Positions 41,522-50,052 of a stretch of DNA of 64,000 bases are shown here, in pieces. The notes beneath the pieces were generated by a model. It was not told the origin of the DNA. It ran no database searches and saw only the letters and a list, made by a program, of their open reading frames with translations. The translations under genes and the position numbers were made by a program. Origin of the DNA: Fulvimonas sp. R45 (GTDB taxonomy: Bacteria > Pseudomonadota > Gammaproteobacteria > Xanthomonadales > Rhodanobacteraceae); contig NZ_JASERU010000005.1 of assembly GCF_030504985.1 (NCBI RefSeq), positions 186,001 to 250,000 of the forward strand, written 5' to 3'. The first letter of the stretch is position 1, and each line of letters opens with the position of its first letter.

Positions 41522-42616
41522 GTGACGCAACCCGTATCATCCCGAAAATATCGCCATGGCCGCTGGCTCCGCTGGGCGCCCGTCGTCGCCGTGCCTGCCG
41601 CCTTCGCGCTCGCCTTCGGCTACGCCGGCGGCTGGCTGGCGCCGCACCGGCTCACGCCGAAGCGGCTGATCGACCAGTTCCAGGCCAACGCCGGCGTGCA
41701 TCCCGGCTACCGGCGCAACCATGCCAAGGGCGTGTGCGTCAGCGGCTATTTCCAGAGCAGCGGCCAGGCCGCGGCGTATTCGGTGGCGCAGGTGTTCACG
41801 CCGGGGCAGCGCACGCCGGTGGTCGGCCGCTTCGCGATCCCCGGCGGCAACCCGTATGCACCGGACAGCAGCGTGCCGATCCGCAGCATGGCGCTGCGCT
41901 TCACCCAGGCGGACGGGCAGCAATGGCGCACCGGCATGAACAGCATGCCGGTGTTCCCGGTCGCCACACCACAGGCGTTCTACGCGCAGCTGCAGGCGGG
42001 TCAGCCCGACCCGGCCACCGGCAAGCCCGACCCGGCGAAGCTGGCGGCGTTCTTCGCGGCGCACCCGGAAACGGCGGCGTTCCGCGCCTGGGCCAGGACC
42101 GCGAAACCCTCGGCCAGCTTCGCCACCGACAGCTACTGGGGTTTGAACGCATTCGAATTCGTCGATTCCGACGGCACCCGGCACGCGGTGCGCTGGCAGA
42201 TGGTCGCGCAGGCGGCCGCCGACGGCGCGACGCCCCCGGACAACCCGGATTACCTGGACGCCGACCTGCGCCGGCGCCTGGCACAGGGGCCGCTACGCTG
42301 GACATTGCGGGTGACCCTGGCCAACCCCGGCGACCCCACCGACGACGCCACCAGGGCCTGGCCCGCCGACCGCACGACGATCGACGCCGGCACTCTGGTG
42401 CTGCAGGCCACCGAAGCGCAGGACAGCGGCCCCTGCCGCGACATCAACTACGACCCGACGGTGCTGCCGGACGGCATCGCCATCTCCGACGATCCGCTGC
42501 TGCCCGCGCGCTCGGCCGCCTATGCCGATTCCTACCTGCGCCGCACTAGCGAGGAAGCGCACCTGCCGGGTGCTGCCCGCCCATCCGCGAACACGCAACC
42601 GGAGGCACGCCGATGA
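41522..42616 (+). CDS. Catalase-family peroxidase (SrpA/KatA-like), membrane-anchored or exported
   Basis: 364 residues. An N-terminal hydrophobic segment (about 18-37) exports or anchors it. The heme-peroxidase core carries the distal His in HPGYRRNHAKGVCVSGYF, NSMPVFPVATPQAFYAQLQA, and the proximal Tyr region RSAAYADSYLRR. It is shorter than true catalases (about 480 aa), as are SrpA-type peroxidases that reduce organic peroxides. It overlaps a cytochrome b561 gene by four bases (ATGA), a recurrent pairing that suggests electrons reach the peroxidase from the quinone pool. Confidence 0.9.
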   Translation: MTQPVSSRKYRHGRWLRWAPVVAVPAAFALAFGYAGGWLAPHRLTPKRLIDQFQANAGVHPGYRRNHAKGVCVSGYFQSSGQAAAYSVAQVFTPGQRTPVVGRFAIPGGNPYAPDSSVPIRSMALRFTQADGQQWRTGMNSMPVFPVATPQAFYAQLQAGQPDPATGKPDPAKLAAFFAAHPETAAFRAWARTAKPSASFATDSYWGLNAFEFVDSDGTRHAVRWQMVAQAAADGATPPDNPDYLDADLRRRLAQGPLRWTLRVTLANPGDPTDDATRAWPADRTTIDAGTLVLQATEAQDSGPCRDINYDPTVLPDGIAISDDPLLPARSAAYADSYLRRTSEEAHLPGAARPSANTQPEARR

Positions 42617-43158
42617 AGACCACCCCCGGCATGTTCGCCCTGCCCGCCCGCATCCTGCACTGGCTGATGGCCGCGCTGATCCTGGCGATGCTGTTCATCG
42701 GCGTCGGCATGGTGGCGTCGGTATCCGAACGCCACGCGTGGCTGCTGCGCATCCACAAGCCGCTCGGCATCGCGATCCTGCTGCTGGCCGTGGTGCGCCT
42801 CGCCGTGCGCCTGCGGCATCCGCCGCCGCCGCTGCCGGCGGACCTGCCGGCGCCGCAGAAGCTTGCCGCGCACGCGTCGCACTGGCTGCTGTACGCGCTG
42901 ATGATCGCGATGCCGCTGGTCGGCTGGGCGATGCTGTCGGCCGGAGGCTACCCAGTGATGCTGAGCGAATCGCTGCGTCTGCCGCCGATCGTCCCGGCCA
43001 GCGCGACCGCGTTCGCGATCCTGCGCCACCTGCACGGCTGGCTGGCGATGCTGCTGTTCCTCACCTTCCTCGCGCACCTGGGCGCGGCGCTGTACCACGG
43101 GCTGATCCGGCGCGACGGGGTGCTGGCGAGCATGCTCGGCGGAACGCGCAAGTCGTGA
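42613..43158 (+). CDS. Cytochrome b561 family membrane protein
   Basis: 181 residues with four membrane helices (about 8-30, 46-66, 87-107 and 139-161). Heme-ligand histidines lie in RILHWLMA, LRIHKPLG, HASHWLLYA and LRHLHGWLAML, as in bacterial cytochrome b561/YceJ proteins. Its start overlaps the peroxidase stop. A dedicated electron-donor role for the peroxidase is inferred from the overlap. Confidence 0.92.
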   Translation: MKTTPGMFALPARILHWLMAALILAMLFIGVGMVASVSERHAWLLRIHKPLGIAILLLAVVRLAVRLRHPPPPLPADLPAPQKLAAHASHWLLYALMIAMPLVGWAMLSAGGYPVMLSESLRLPPIVPASATAFAILRHLHGWLAMLLFLTFLAHLGAALYHGLIRRDGVLASMLGGTRKS

Positions 43159-43179
43159 CGCGGCCGCGGTAGCGGAATC

Positions 43180-44586
43180 TCAGTGGCAGCCCTGCGGCGG
43201 CTGCAGCTTCGCGTGGAACAGCACGTCGTAGGCCAGCGTGCCCATCACGGCGTAGCCGCGGTCGTTCGGATGCAGGCCCGCGTCGCCCGCGCAGACGGTC
43301 GCCATGCCGACCGGCAGCGGCGACTGCTTCGCGACCCGCGGCGGCGGCGTGTACGCGCCCGCCACGGCGCTGGCGAAATCGACCACGCCATCGAACGTGC
43401 CTGAGTGACGTATCCATTCGTTGAACTGCAACCGTACCGCTTCCCGCTGCGGGCTGTACCAGTCCTCCACCCCGGCGAACGGCGTGACCGTGCCGGCGTA
43501 GATGCGCAGGTGGTGCCGGTGGGCGACGTCGGCCAGCATGCGCATGGATGCGATCAGGTCGCCGGCCGATGCGCCGTTCGGATAGCCGGCGGCATCGATG
43601 CCACGGTTGATGTCGTTCGCGCCGAACAGCACGACCACGTCGGTGACGCCGGGGCGGTCGACCACGTCGCGCAGGAAGCGCTTCAGGCCCGAAGCGCCGG
43701 CGCCGGGCGCGCCGATCTGGTCGGTGCTCAGCTCGTCGGCGCTGATGCCGGCGTTCACGACCGCCGCCGCGTCGCCGTGACGCTGGGCGAGGCCGGCCAG
43801 CACCGCGGGCCAGGTCGTGCCGGGTGCGCTGGCGAGCGCGCCGTCGGTGATCGAGTCGCCGAACGCGACGATGCCGCGCGTGTCCGCCGGCGCCTCGACC
43901 TCGACGCCAGCAAGCAGATAGACGTGGTCGCCATCCGTGCGGGGCAATGTTTTCGCGACGGGGCGTTGCGCCAGCGACGGTTGCCGCGTGGCGTCGCCGT
44001 CGACCGCGTACGTGGTGTGCGCCTGCTCCATCGGATGGACATCGGCGAGCTGGGCCGGCTCGTCGAAATACAGGCTGACGACCACGTTCGACAGCGCCGG
44101 CACGCGCAGCGCGACCGGATCGCTGACCGCCTCGCTGCCGGGCGCGATCGTGACCGCGGGCTTTCCGCCGTCGAAGCTCAGCGGCCGGTCGCTGCGGGGA
44201 TCGATCGCGGACAGGTCGCCGGCATCGCCGGCGCCGAGCGCGATGCGCGCGGCGCTCACGGTGAGCGGCACACGGCCGTAATAGTTCGACAGCCGGATGC
44301 GCACGCGCCCGCCGCCGGCGCTCGCGTTCACGCTCTGGCGCAGGGTCAGGTGATCGACGGTGGGCGCGCGCACGAGCGGCTGTCCGTAGGCGTCCGGCAC
44401 CGGCTTGCCGTCGCTGCCGGTGACCTGCTTGAACCGCGACGTCATCGCCTGCCCCCAGGTGGCGACCCACTTCTGCGCCACGGGTTTCGCGGGAGCGGCG
44501 CAGGCCGGGAACAGCAGGCACCCCGACAGCAGCGCCGCCAGCACGACGGCGAACCGCGCATGGGTATTGCGAACTGCGTGTGTCAT
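43180..44586 (-). CDS. Exported SGNH/GDSL-family hydrolase
   Basis: 468 residues. The signal carries a possible lipobox (LLSGC, residue 23) and a second cleavage option at ACAA. A beta-rich N-terminal domain (40-240) precedes the SGNH hydrolase: block I VAFGDSITDG with the nucleophile Ser, NAGISADE (Gly, block II), FGANDINRG (Asn, block III) and GLHPNDRGY (Asp-x-x-His equivalent, block V). Similar enzymes deacetylate or de-esterify plant polysaccharides. Substrate not determinable. Confidence 0.9.
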   Translation of the reverse strand: MTHAVRNTHARFAVVLAALLSGCLLFPACAAPAKPVAQKWVATWGQAMTSRFKQVTGSDGKPVPDAYGQPLVRAPTVDHLTLRQSVNASAGGGRVRIRLSNYYGRVPLTVSAARIALGAGDAGDLSAIDPRSDRPLSFDGGKPAVTIAPGSEAVSDPVALRVPALSNVVVSLYFDEPAQLADVHPMEQAHTTYAVDGDATRQPSLAQRPVAKTLPRTDGDHVYLLAGVEVEAPADTRGIVAFGDSITDGALASAPGTTWPAVLAGLAQRHGDAAAVVNAGISADELSTDQIGAPGAGASGLKRFLRDVVDRPGVTDVVVLFGANDINRGIDAAGYPNGASAGDLIASMRMLADVAHRHHLRIYAGTVTPFAGVEDWYSPQREAVRLQFNEWIRHSGTFDGVVDFASAVAGAYTPPPRVAKQSPLPVGMATVCAGDAGLHPNDRGYAVMGTLAYDVLFHAKLQPPQGCH

Positions 44587-44745
44587 GCGTGCCTCCTCGG
44601 GAAACGAACGGGTCGCCGCCCGGATCGTTCGGCAGCCCGCCGCCGCTTGTCAATGCGGCGGACCATCGCCGCGGCGCGAAAGGCCGGTGCCATTGATGTC
44701 CGAAAACGGCGAGTCGCGCCGCCGTTCCGGTGCTAGCCTGCATGC

Positions 44746-46269
44746 ATGAACGATCCCCATGCCAGCCACCTGCCCGATCCGCGCAGCTGCGAACAGGCGC
44801 GGCTCAGCCGCGACGCCCGCTTCGACGGGCTGTTCTTCACCGCCGTCAGCAGCACCGGCATCTATTGCCGACCGGTGTGTCCCGCACCGTCGCCGAAGCG
44901 CGAAAACGTGCGCTATTACGCGAGCGCGGCGGCGGCGGAGGCGGCGGGTTTCCGGCCCTGCCTGCGCTGCCGGCCGGAACTGTCGCCGGGCAACGACGTG
45001 TGGCAGCGCGGCGACCACGTGGTGGCGCGCGCGCTGAAGCTGATCGAGCACGGCGCGCTGGAGGACGGCTCGCTGGAACAGCTCGCCACGCGCGTCGGCC
45101 TGGGTGCGCGGCAGTTGCGCCGGTTGTTCACGGAACGGCTCGGCGCATCGCCGCTCAGCGTGCACACCACGCGCCGCCTGCTGTTCGCGAAGCAGCTGCT
45201 GACGGAGACGAACCTGCCGGTGACGGAAGTCGCGCTCGCGTCCGGCTTCCGCAGCCTGCGCCGCTTCAACGCCGCGTTCGCGCAGGCGAACCGCATCGCG
45301 CCGCGCGAACTGCGCCGCCAGCCACGCGCGGCGACGACGGACGGTGCGCTGGTGCTGCGGCTGGCGTACCGCCCGCCGTTCGATTTCGCGTCGCTGCTCG
45401 GCTTCCTGCGCGGCCGCGCCTTGCCCGGCATCGAGCAGGTGGACGAAACCTCTTACGCACGCATGTTCGGCCCCGCCGACGCGCCGGGCTGGCTGCGCGT
45501 TTCCGCCTGGCCGCGCGGCGAGCATGCGCTGAAGCTGGAGCTGCATTGCCCGCAACCGGCGCAGATGCTGGGCGTGGTGGCGCGCGTGCGCCGCCTGTTC
45601 GACCTGGACGCGGATCCGCGCGCGATCGCAGACGCGCTGCGCGGCGAGGCCACGCTGCGCCCGCTGCTGCGCAAGCGCCCGGGCCTGCGCCTGCCGGGCA
45701 GCTGGGACGGTTTCGAGATCGCGGTGCGCGCGATCCTCGGCCAGCAGGTGAGCGTGGCCGCGGCGCGCACGCTGGCCACGCGCCTCGTGCAGCGCCACGG
45801 CGTGGCGCTCGCGACAGCCCCGCTGCCGGGGCTGGACCGGCTGTTCCCCACGCCGGAAACGCTGGCGGATGCGGACCTGCGCGAGCTCGGCGTGACCGGC
45901 GCGCGCGCGGAAACGATCCGCGGCATGGCGCGCGCGCTGCTGGACGGCCGCGTGGATTTCCGCGCCGAGCAGTCGCTGGACGACTTCGTGGCGCGCTGGG
46001 TCGCGCTGCCCGGCATCGGCGAATGGACCGCGCACTACATGGCGATGCGCGCGCTGAGCCATCCCGACGCGTTCCCCGCCGCCGACCTGATCCTGCGCCG
46101 CGCGGCCGCCGCCGACGGCGGAACGCTGCCCACCAGGGCGCTCGCCGCGATGGCCGAGGCCTGGCGGCCGTGGCGCGCCTACGCGGTGATCCACCTGTGG
46201 CGCGGCATGGCCGACGCGGCGCCCATGGCGCGCGCCCCACCGAAGCGAACCCGGGGAGCCGCCGCATGA
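44746..46269 (+). CDS. Ada-AlkA fusion: methyl-sensing activator plus 3-methyladenine DNA glycosylase II
   Basis: 507 residues. The N-terminal Ada zinc domain has C41-RPVC45 and C72-LRC75; Cys41 matches Ada Cys38, the methylphosphotriester acceptor. An AraC helix-turn-helix pair follows (about 90-190). The C-terminal half (about 200-490) is AlkA: the N-terminal AlkA domain, then AILGQQVSVAAAR and the HhH motif LPGIGEWTAHY with a catalytic Asp in FPAADLI. It would both sense alkylation and excise alkylated bases. Its stop overlaps the ogt start. Confidence 0.94.
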   Translation: MNDPHASHLPDPRSCEQARLSRDARFDGLFFTAVSSTGIYCRPVCPAPSPKRENVRYYASAAAAEAAGFRPCLRCRPELSPGNDVWQRGDHVVARALKLIEHGALEDGSLEQLATRVGLGARQLRRLFTERLGASPLSVHTTRRLLFAKQLLTETNLPVTEVALASGFRSLRRFNAAFAQANRIAPRELRRQPRAATTDGALVLRLAYRPPFDFASLLGFLRGRALPGIEQVDETSYARMFGPADAPGWLRVSAWPRGEHALKLELHCPQPAQMLGVVARVRRLFDLDADPRAIADALRGEATLRPLLRKRPGLRLPGSWDGFEIAVRAILGQQVSVAAARTLATRLVQRHGVALATAPLPGLDRLFPTPETLADADLRELGVTGARAETIRGMARALLDGRVDFRAEQSLDDFVARWVALPGIGEWTAHYMAMRALSHPDAFPAADLILRRAAAADGGTLPTRALAAMAEAWRPWRAYAVIHLWRGMADAAPMARAPPKRTRGAAA

Positions 46270-46784
46270 CCCACGCCCACGAAGCCGTCTGGTACGACGA
46301 GCTGCCCACGCCGATCGGCCGCCTGCGCCTGGTGGCCGACGGACAGGGCCTGCGCGAGGTGTGGTTCGAGACCGGCCGGCATCAGAGGAAGCCGGCGTCG
46401 CACTGGATCCGCGACGCGGCGAAACTCGCCTTCGCCCGCATCCAGCTCGGGGAATACTTCGCCGGCACGCGACAGGTGTTCGACCTGCCGTTGCATCCGC
46501 TCGGCACGCCGTTCCAGCTCGCCGTGTGGCGGGCGCTGGCCAGGATTCCCTACGGCAGCACGATCAGCTACGCCGAGATGGCCCGCCGCATCGGCCAGCC
46601 GCAGGCGGTGCGCGCGGTGGGCGCCGCGAACGGCCGCAACCCGCTACCCATCGTGCTGCCCTGCCACCGCGTGATCGGCAGCGACGGCAGCCTCACCGGT
46701 TTCGGCGGCGGCCTGCCGACCAAGCGCTTCCTGCTCGCAATGGAAGACCGCATCGCGCGCGGCGACCTGTTCGCCATGCCCTGA
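46266..46784 (+). CDS. ogt: Methylated-DNA--protein-cysteine methyltransferase (Ogt)
   Basis: 172 residues. Active-site PCHRVI and the preceding RAVGAANGRNPLPIVL block are diagnostic; IPYGSTISYAEMA is the DNA-binding helix-turn-helix. It repairs O6-methylguanine by suicidal transfer to the Cys. It is translationally coupled (ATGA) to the Ada-AlkA gene, giving a two-gene adaptive-response operon. Confidence 0.96.
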   Translation: MTHAHEAVWYDELPTPIGRLRLVADGQGLREVWFETGRHQRKPASHWIRDAAKLAFARIQLGEYFAGTRQVFDLPLHPLGTPFQLAVWRALARIPYGSTISYAEMARRIGQPQAVRAVGAANGRNPLPIVLPCHRVIGSDGSLTGFGGGLPTKRFLLAMEDRIARGDLFAMP

Positions 46785-46860
46785 GGGGCCGTCGGCGATC
46801 CCCGGGCACCGCATGAGGCGCCCGCCCCCGCGCATCCGCGCCCGTCATCCGGACGAAAGC

Positions 46861-47060
46861 TCCCGCCGACATCGCTTCGGCTCGTTATCTCCGCGCAGCC
46901 TTGCCACGGAGCTGCGCCTCGTCGTTCTGGCACGGGCTGCCTGTCATGGAGCCATGGTCCGTCAACCCGGCGCTGGCCGCGTGCCGTGGAGCCATGGCTC
47001 GTCATCCCAGCGCAGACCGCGTGCCGTGGATCTTTGGCCCGTCATCCCGGCGCAGGCCGG
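46861..47060. repeat. Tandem array of five 40-bp units
   Basis: Units start at 46861, 46901, 46941, 46981 and 47021. The best-matching three share GTGCCGTGGAGCCATGGCTC then GTCATCCCAGCGCAGACCGC with small changes; the first two are more diverged. The last unit runs into GTCATCCCGGCGCAGGCCGG, the core of the dispersed palindromic repeat seen further right. Confidence 0.75.
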
Positions 47061-47515
47061 GATCCAGTGACGTTGGTGCAAGGTTGTCGCGAAAATCCGT
47101 TGCTTCCGCTGCTGGATCCCGGCCTGCGCTCGCTACTATCCGGAATAATTTCAAACACCCGTGGCCGCCTGTGATATGTACCGGCACCTCGCTCTGGCCC
47201 GTCATCCCGGCGCAGGCCGGAGGCGCCTTATCAACAGACGAAGGTCTGGTCATCCAGTAACCGTGCGGCCTGAGCGAGCGTGGTCGCTACTGGATGACTC
47301 GCTGCGCTCGCCCCTTCGGGGCCGCCCTGCGGGCATTCTGCGCGCTGCGCGCTTGTCCGGCCTGCGCCGGGATGACCAGCCGGGGAGGTGGTCGCTACCA
47401 GAAATGAAATCGCCCCTTGCTGCATCTCGTTAAACAGCCTGGACATTCACTCTCCAGCGGCGTCTCCGAATTATCCCGGACAGCAGTGGGCCTGCGCCGG
47501 GATGACGCCCCCGAC
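47061..47515. repeat. Repeat-dense spacer with direct and inverted GTCATCCCGGCGCAGGCC copies
   Basis: GTCATCCCGGCGCAGGCCGG appears directly near 47201, and its complement CCTGCGCCGGGATGAC appears near 47362 and 47491. GTCCGGAAT-like words (near 47137 and 47476) match the outer arms of the element at 54733-55015. Large hairpins can form. No gene is seen. Confidence 0.65.
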
Positions 47516-47544
47516 CGATGGCCTATGGCGTCGTGCCGCGCACG

Positions 47545-47563
47545 ATGTATACACTGTATACAT
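47545..47563. promoter_or_regulatory. Perfect 19-bp palindromic operator over the tetR start codon
   Basis: ATGTATACA-C-TGTATACAT is a perfect inverted repeat whose last two bases are the first two of the tetR ATG. TATACA within it could serve as a -10 box. A TetR dimer bound here would block its own transcription. Confidence 0.75.
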
Positions 47564-48143
47564 GCCACGCCCGACCACCGCCGAGAAGATCCTGCACGCC
47601 GCGCACAAGCTGTTCGACCGCGAAGGCGCGGATGCCGTCACCATGCGCCGTGTCGCCGATGCGGTGGGCATCACGCCGATGGCGATCTACCGCCACTTCG
47701 CCAACCGCGAGACGCTGCTGAAGCGCATCTCCGACGACAGCTTCCAGTCCGTGGCGGACGCATGGCGGCAGCAACCGGACCGCGGCGGCATCGTCGAACG
47801 CCTGCTCGCCACCCAGATGCTCTACCTCGACTACGCGTTGGCCCATCCCCACCTGTTCGACCATGCCTTCTCGATGCGCCGCGACGACGCACGGCGCTAC
47901 CCCGAGGATTTCAGGGCGCGCCGCTCGCCCACGCTGAACGTGGTGGCCGACACGCTGGCCGAAGGCATGCGCGAGGGCGTGCTTCGCCGTGACGACCCGT
48001 GGGACGTGGCGATGACGCTCTGGGCGCACACGCACGGCCTGGTCGCGCTGTACCGCGCCGGCCGCTTCAACTACGACGACACACGATTCCGCGCGTTCTA
48101 CCGCGCATCGATCGGGAGATTGCTCGATGGCCTCAAGGCTTGA
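47562..48143 (+). CDS. TetR-family transcriptional regulator
   Basis: 193 residues. The N-terminal helix-turn-helix (about 8-55: AEKILHAAHKLFDREGADAVTMRRVADAVGITPMAIYRHFANRETLL) is followed by an all-helical ligand-binding domain. No Shine-Dalgarno is visible before the ATG, and the palindrome ends at the start codon, so the mRNA may be nearly leaderless. It overlaps the Lnt-like gene by 17 bases, so both form one autoregulated operon. Confidence 0.9.
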   Translation: MPRPTTAEKILHAAHKLFDREGADAVTMRRVADAVGITPMAIYRHFANRETLLKRISDDSFQSVADAWRQQPDRGGIVERLLATQMLYLDYALAHPHLFDHAFSMRRDDARRYPEDFRARRSPTLNVVADTLAEGMREGVLRRDDPWDVAMTLWAHTHGLVALYRAGRFNYDDTRFRAFYRASIGRLLDGLKA

Positions 48144-49557
48144 TCGACGGCGGCTCGCCGCCGGGCTTGCGGCGACGGCACTGTCCGCACTGTGCTGGTG
48201 GTTCGGCAGCGGCCTGCATCCGCTGTGGTGGCTGACCTGGCTGGCGCCGTTGCCGGTGCTGTGGATGGCGCCGCGCACGCGCGCACGCTGGGCGGCGCCG
48301 GCGGCCTTTGCGGCCTACGCCATCGGCGGGTTCAACCAGTGGAGCTACCTGCACGGCGACATCGGCCTGCCGATGTCGACGATCGTGCCCGCCATCGGCG
48401 GGCCGGCCCTGGTGCTCGCGCTGGCCGTCCTGCTGTACCGACGCCTGCTGGCGCACGGCCGGGTGCTGGCGGCGACGCTGGCGCCGGCGATGCTGTGGGT
48501 AGCCGCCGAATACGCCAACAGCCTGCTCTCGCCGCACGGCACGTTCGGCTGCATCGCCTATTACCAGATGGGCGCACCGGTGGCGATCCAGGTCGCCGCC
48601 GTCACCGGGCTGTGGGGCATCGGCTTCCTGCTGCTCCTGTTGCCGACTGCGCTGGCGATGCTGGCGACGCCCCGGCAACCCGCCTGGCGTGGCCGGACGC
48701 CGGCGCTGGCGCTGGTGGCGCTGCTGGTCGCCGCCAGCCTGGCCTACGGCGTCCTGCGCCTGCGGGCGCCCGCCACCGCCTCGCTGCGCATCGGCCTGGT
48801 GTCGCTGGAGAAACCGATCCGCCCCGCGCTGGACGAAGCGGCGGGCCAGGCGCTGGAAGCGCGCTATCTCGCCGCGATCGACCGCCTGGCCGACGCAGGT
48901 GCGAAGGTGATAGTGATCCCGGAAACCTCGTTCGCCACGGATGCGACCACCGTGCCGGCCTTCGCGCGGCTGGCGCAGCAGCGCGGGCTGACCATCGATG
49001 CCGGCATCGACGCCCGGGCCGACCCGCACACCGAGCGCAACATGGCGATGGTGTTCGAGCCGGGCGCCGTGTCGCCCGCCACCTACAGCAAGCACCACCT
49101 CATCCCCGGCTTCGAGCGCCAGTACACGCCGGGGCGCGGCTACCGCATGCTGGACGGTGCGCCACGGATCGGCTTGGCGATCTGCAAGGACATGGACTTC
49201 CACGACATCGGCCAAGCCTATGCGGCGCGCGACGCGCAGCTGCTGCTGGTGCCCGCCTGGGATTTCCACACCGACGGCTGGCTGCACAGCCGCATGGCGA
49301 TCATGCGCGGGGTGGAGAGCGGCTTCGCCATCGCCCGCGTGGCCCGCTCCGGCCGCCTCACCCTGAGCGACGACCGTGGCCGCGTGGTGGCCGAGGCTTC
49401 CAGCGAGAAGCACGACGCCGAACGGGTGGGCGACCTGCCGCTGCGCACGACGCATACGCTTTACGCGCGCTGGGGCGACTGGTTCGCCTGGCTGGACCTG
49501 GCCGGGCTGCCGGCCCTGCTGGTGCTGGCATGGCGGCCCGCGCGTGCGGACCGCTGA
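48127..49557 (+). CDS. Apolipoprotein N-acyltransferase-like (Lnt) membrane nitrilase paralogue
   Basis: 476 residues. About six membrane helices (1-215) and a C-terminal one enclose a nitrilase-fold domain with the Glu-Lys-Cys set: Glu in VIPETSF, Lys in YSKHHLIPGFE and Cys in LAICKDMDF. This is the Lnt architecture (N-acylation of lipoproteins), but the gene is coupled to a TetR repressor, not to corC/ybeX as the housekeeping lnt usually is. It may therefore be a conditionally expressed second copy with a different acyl acceptor. Confidence 0.83.
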   Translation: MASRLDRRRLAAGLAATALSALCWWFGSGLHPLWWLTWLAPLPVLWMAPRTRARWAAPAAFAAYAIGGFNQWSYLHGDIGLPMSTIVPAIGGPALVLALAVLLYRRLLAHGRVLAATLAPAMLWVAAEYANSLLSPHGTFGCIAYYQMGAPVAIQVAAVTGLWGIGFLLLLLPTALAMLATPRQPAWRGRTPALALVALLVAASLAYGVLRLRAPATASLRIGLVSLEKPIRPALDEAAGQALEARYLAAIDRLADAGAKVIVIPETSFATDATTVPAFARLAQQRGLTIDAGIDARADPHTERNMAMVFEPGAVSPATYSKHHLIPGFERQYTPGRGYRMLDGAPRIGLAICKDMDFHDIGQAYAARDAQLLLVPAWDFHTDGWLHSRMAIMRGVESGFAIARVARSGRLTLSDDRGRVVAEASSEKHDAERVGDLPLRTTHTLYARWGDWFAWLDLAGLPALLVLAWRPARADR

Positions 49558-49569
49558 GCCGGCGGAGCG

Positions 49570-49998
49570 TCAACCGCCCGACGGCTTCCCGTGCCCGGAG
49601 CTGCCGCCCGACTTGCGCGCATGCCGCTCCACCGGCTGCGGCGTCACCGCGTTCTGGTAGCTGTCAAGCAGGCTCTGCTGGCGCGACTGGTAGCCGTTGC
49701 GGCGCGCCTGGTCGGCCTGCTCGATCTGCTGCGTGGCGTTGGCGTTGTTCGCGTAAGGGCGCTTGATGCTGTCGGAAATCCGCTGGCGCTGCTGCTCGGC
49801 GATGCGGTTGTCGCGCAGCTGGTTGCTGATCTGCTGCTGGCTGGTGTTCTGCTGCCACTGCATGCGCTGCTGCGTGGTGTCGTGCTGCACCACGGGCCGC
49901 GACTGCGCCGCGGCCAGCCCGGCCCATGCCAGCGCTACGGTCCCCAGCACGAACAGGGCGCCGCGGACATGCCGGTGCAAGGAACTTGTCATGGCCAT
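49570..49998 (-). CDS. Gln-rich exported hypothetical protein
   Basis: 142 residues. Signal peptide (1-32, cleavage after LAAAQ). The mature protein is very rich in Gln, Asn and Arg, with a helical, probably coiled-coil stretch (QQRMQWQQNTSQQQISNQLRDNRIAEQQRQRI) and a basic Gly/Ser tail. No known domain. It is 12 bases from the end of the Lnt-like gene, convergent with it. Confidence 0.7.
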   Translation of the reverse strand: MAMTSSLHRHVRGALFVLGTVALAWAGLAAAQSRPVVQHDTTQQRMQWQQNTSQQQISNQLRDNRIAEQQRQRISDSIKRPYANNANATQQIEQADQARRNGYQSRQQSLLDSYQNAVTPQPVERHARKSGGSSGHGKPSGG

Positions 49999-50052
49999 TA
50001 TCGAGCCTCTGCGCGATCATGGAAGGATGTTTTCCATCCTGAGACATGCCTC

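Noticed and set aside
46861-47515. Possible CRISPR array in the repeat-rich spacer
   Set aside because: Units are contiguous 40-bp tandem repeats without unique spacers, and no cas genes are nearby.
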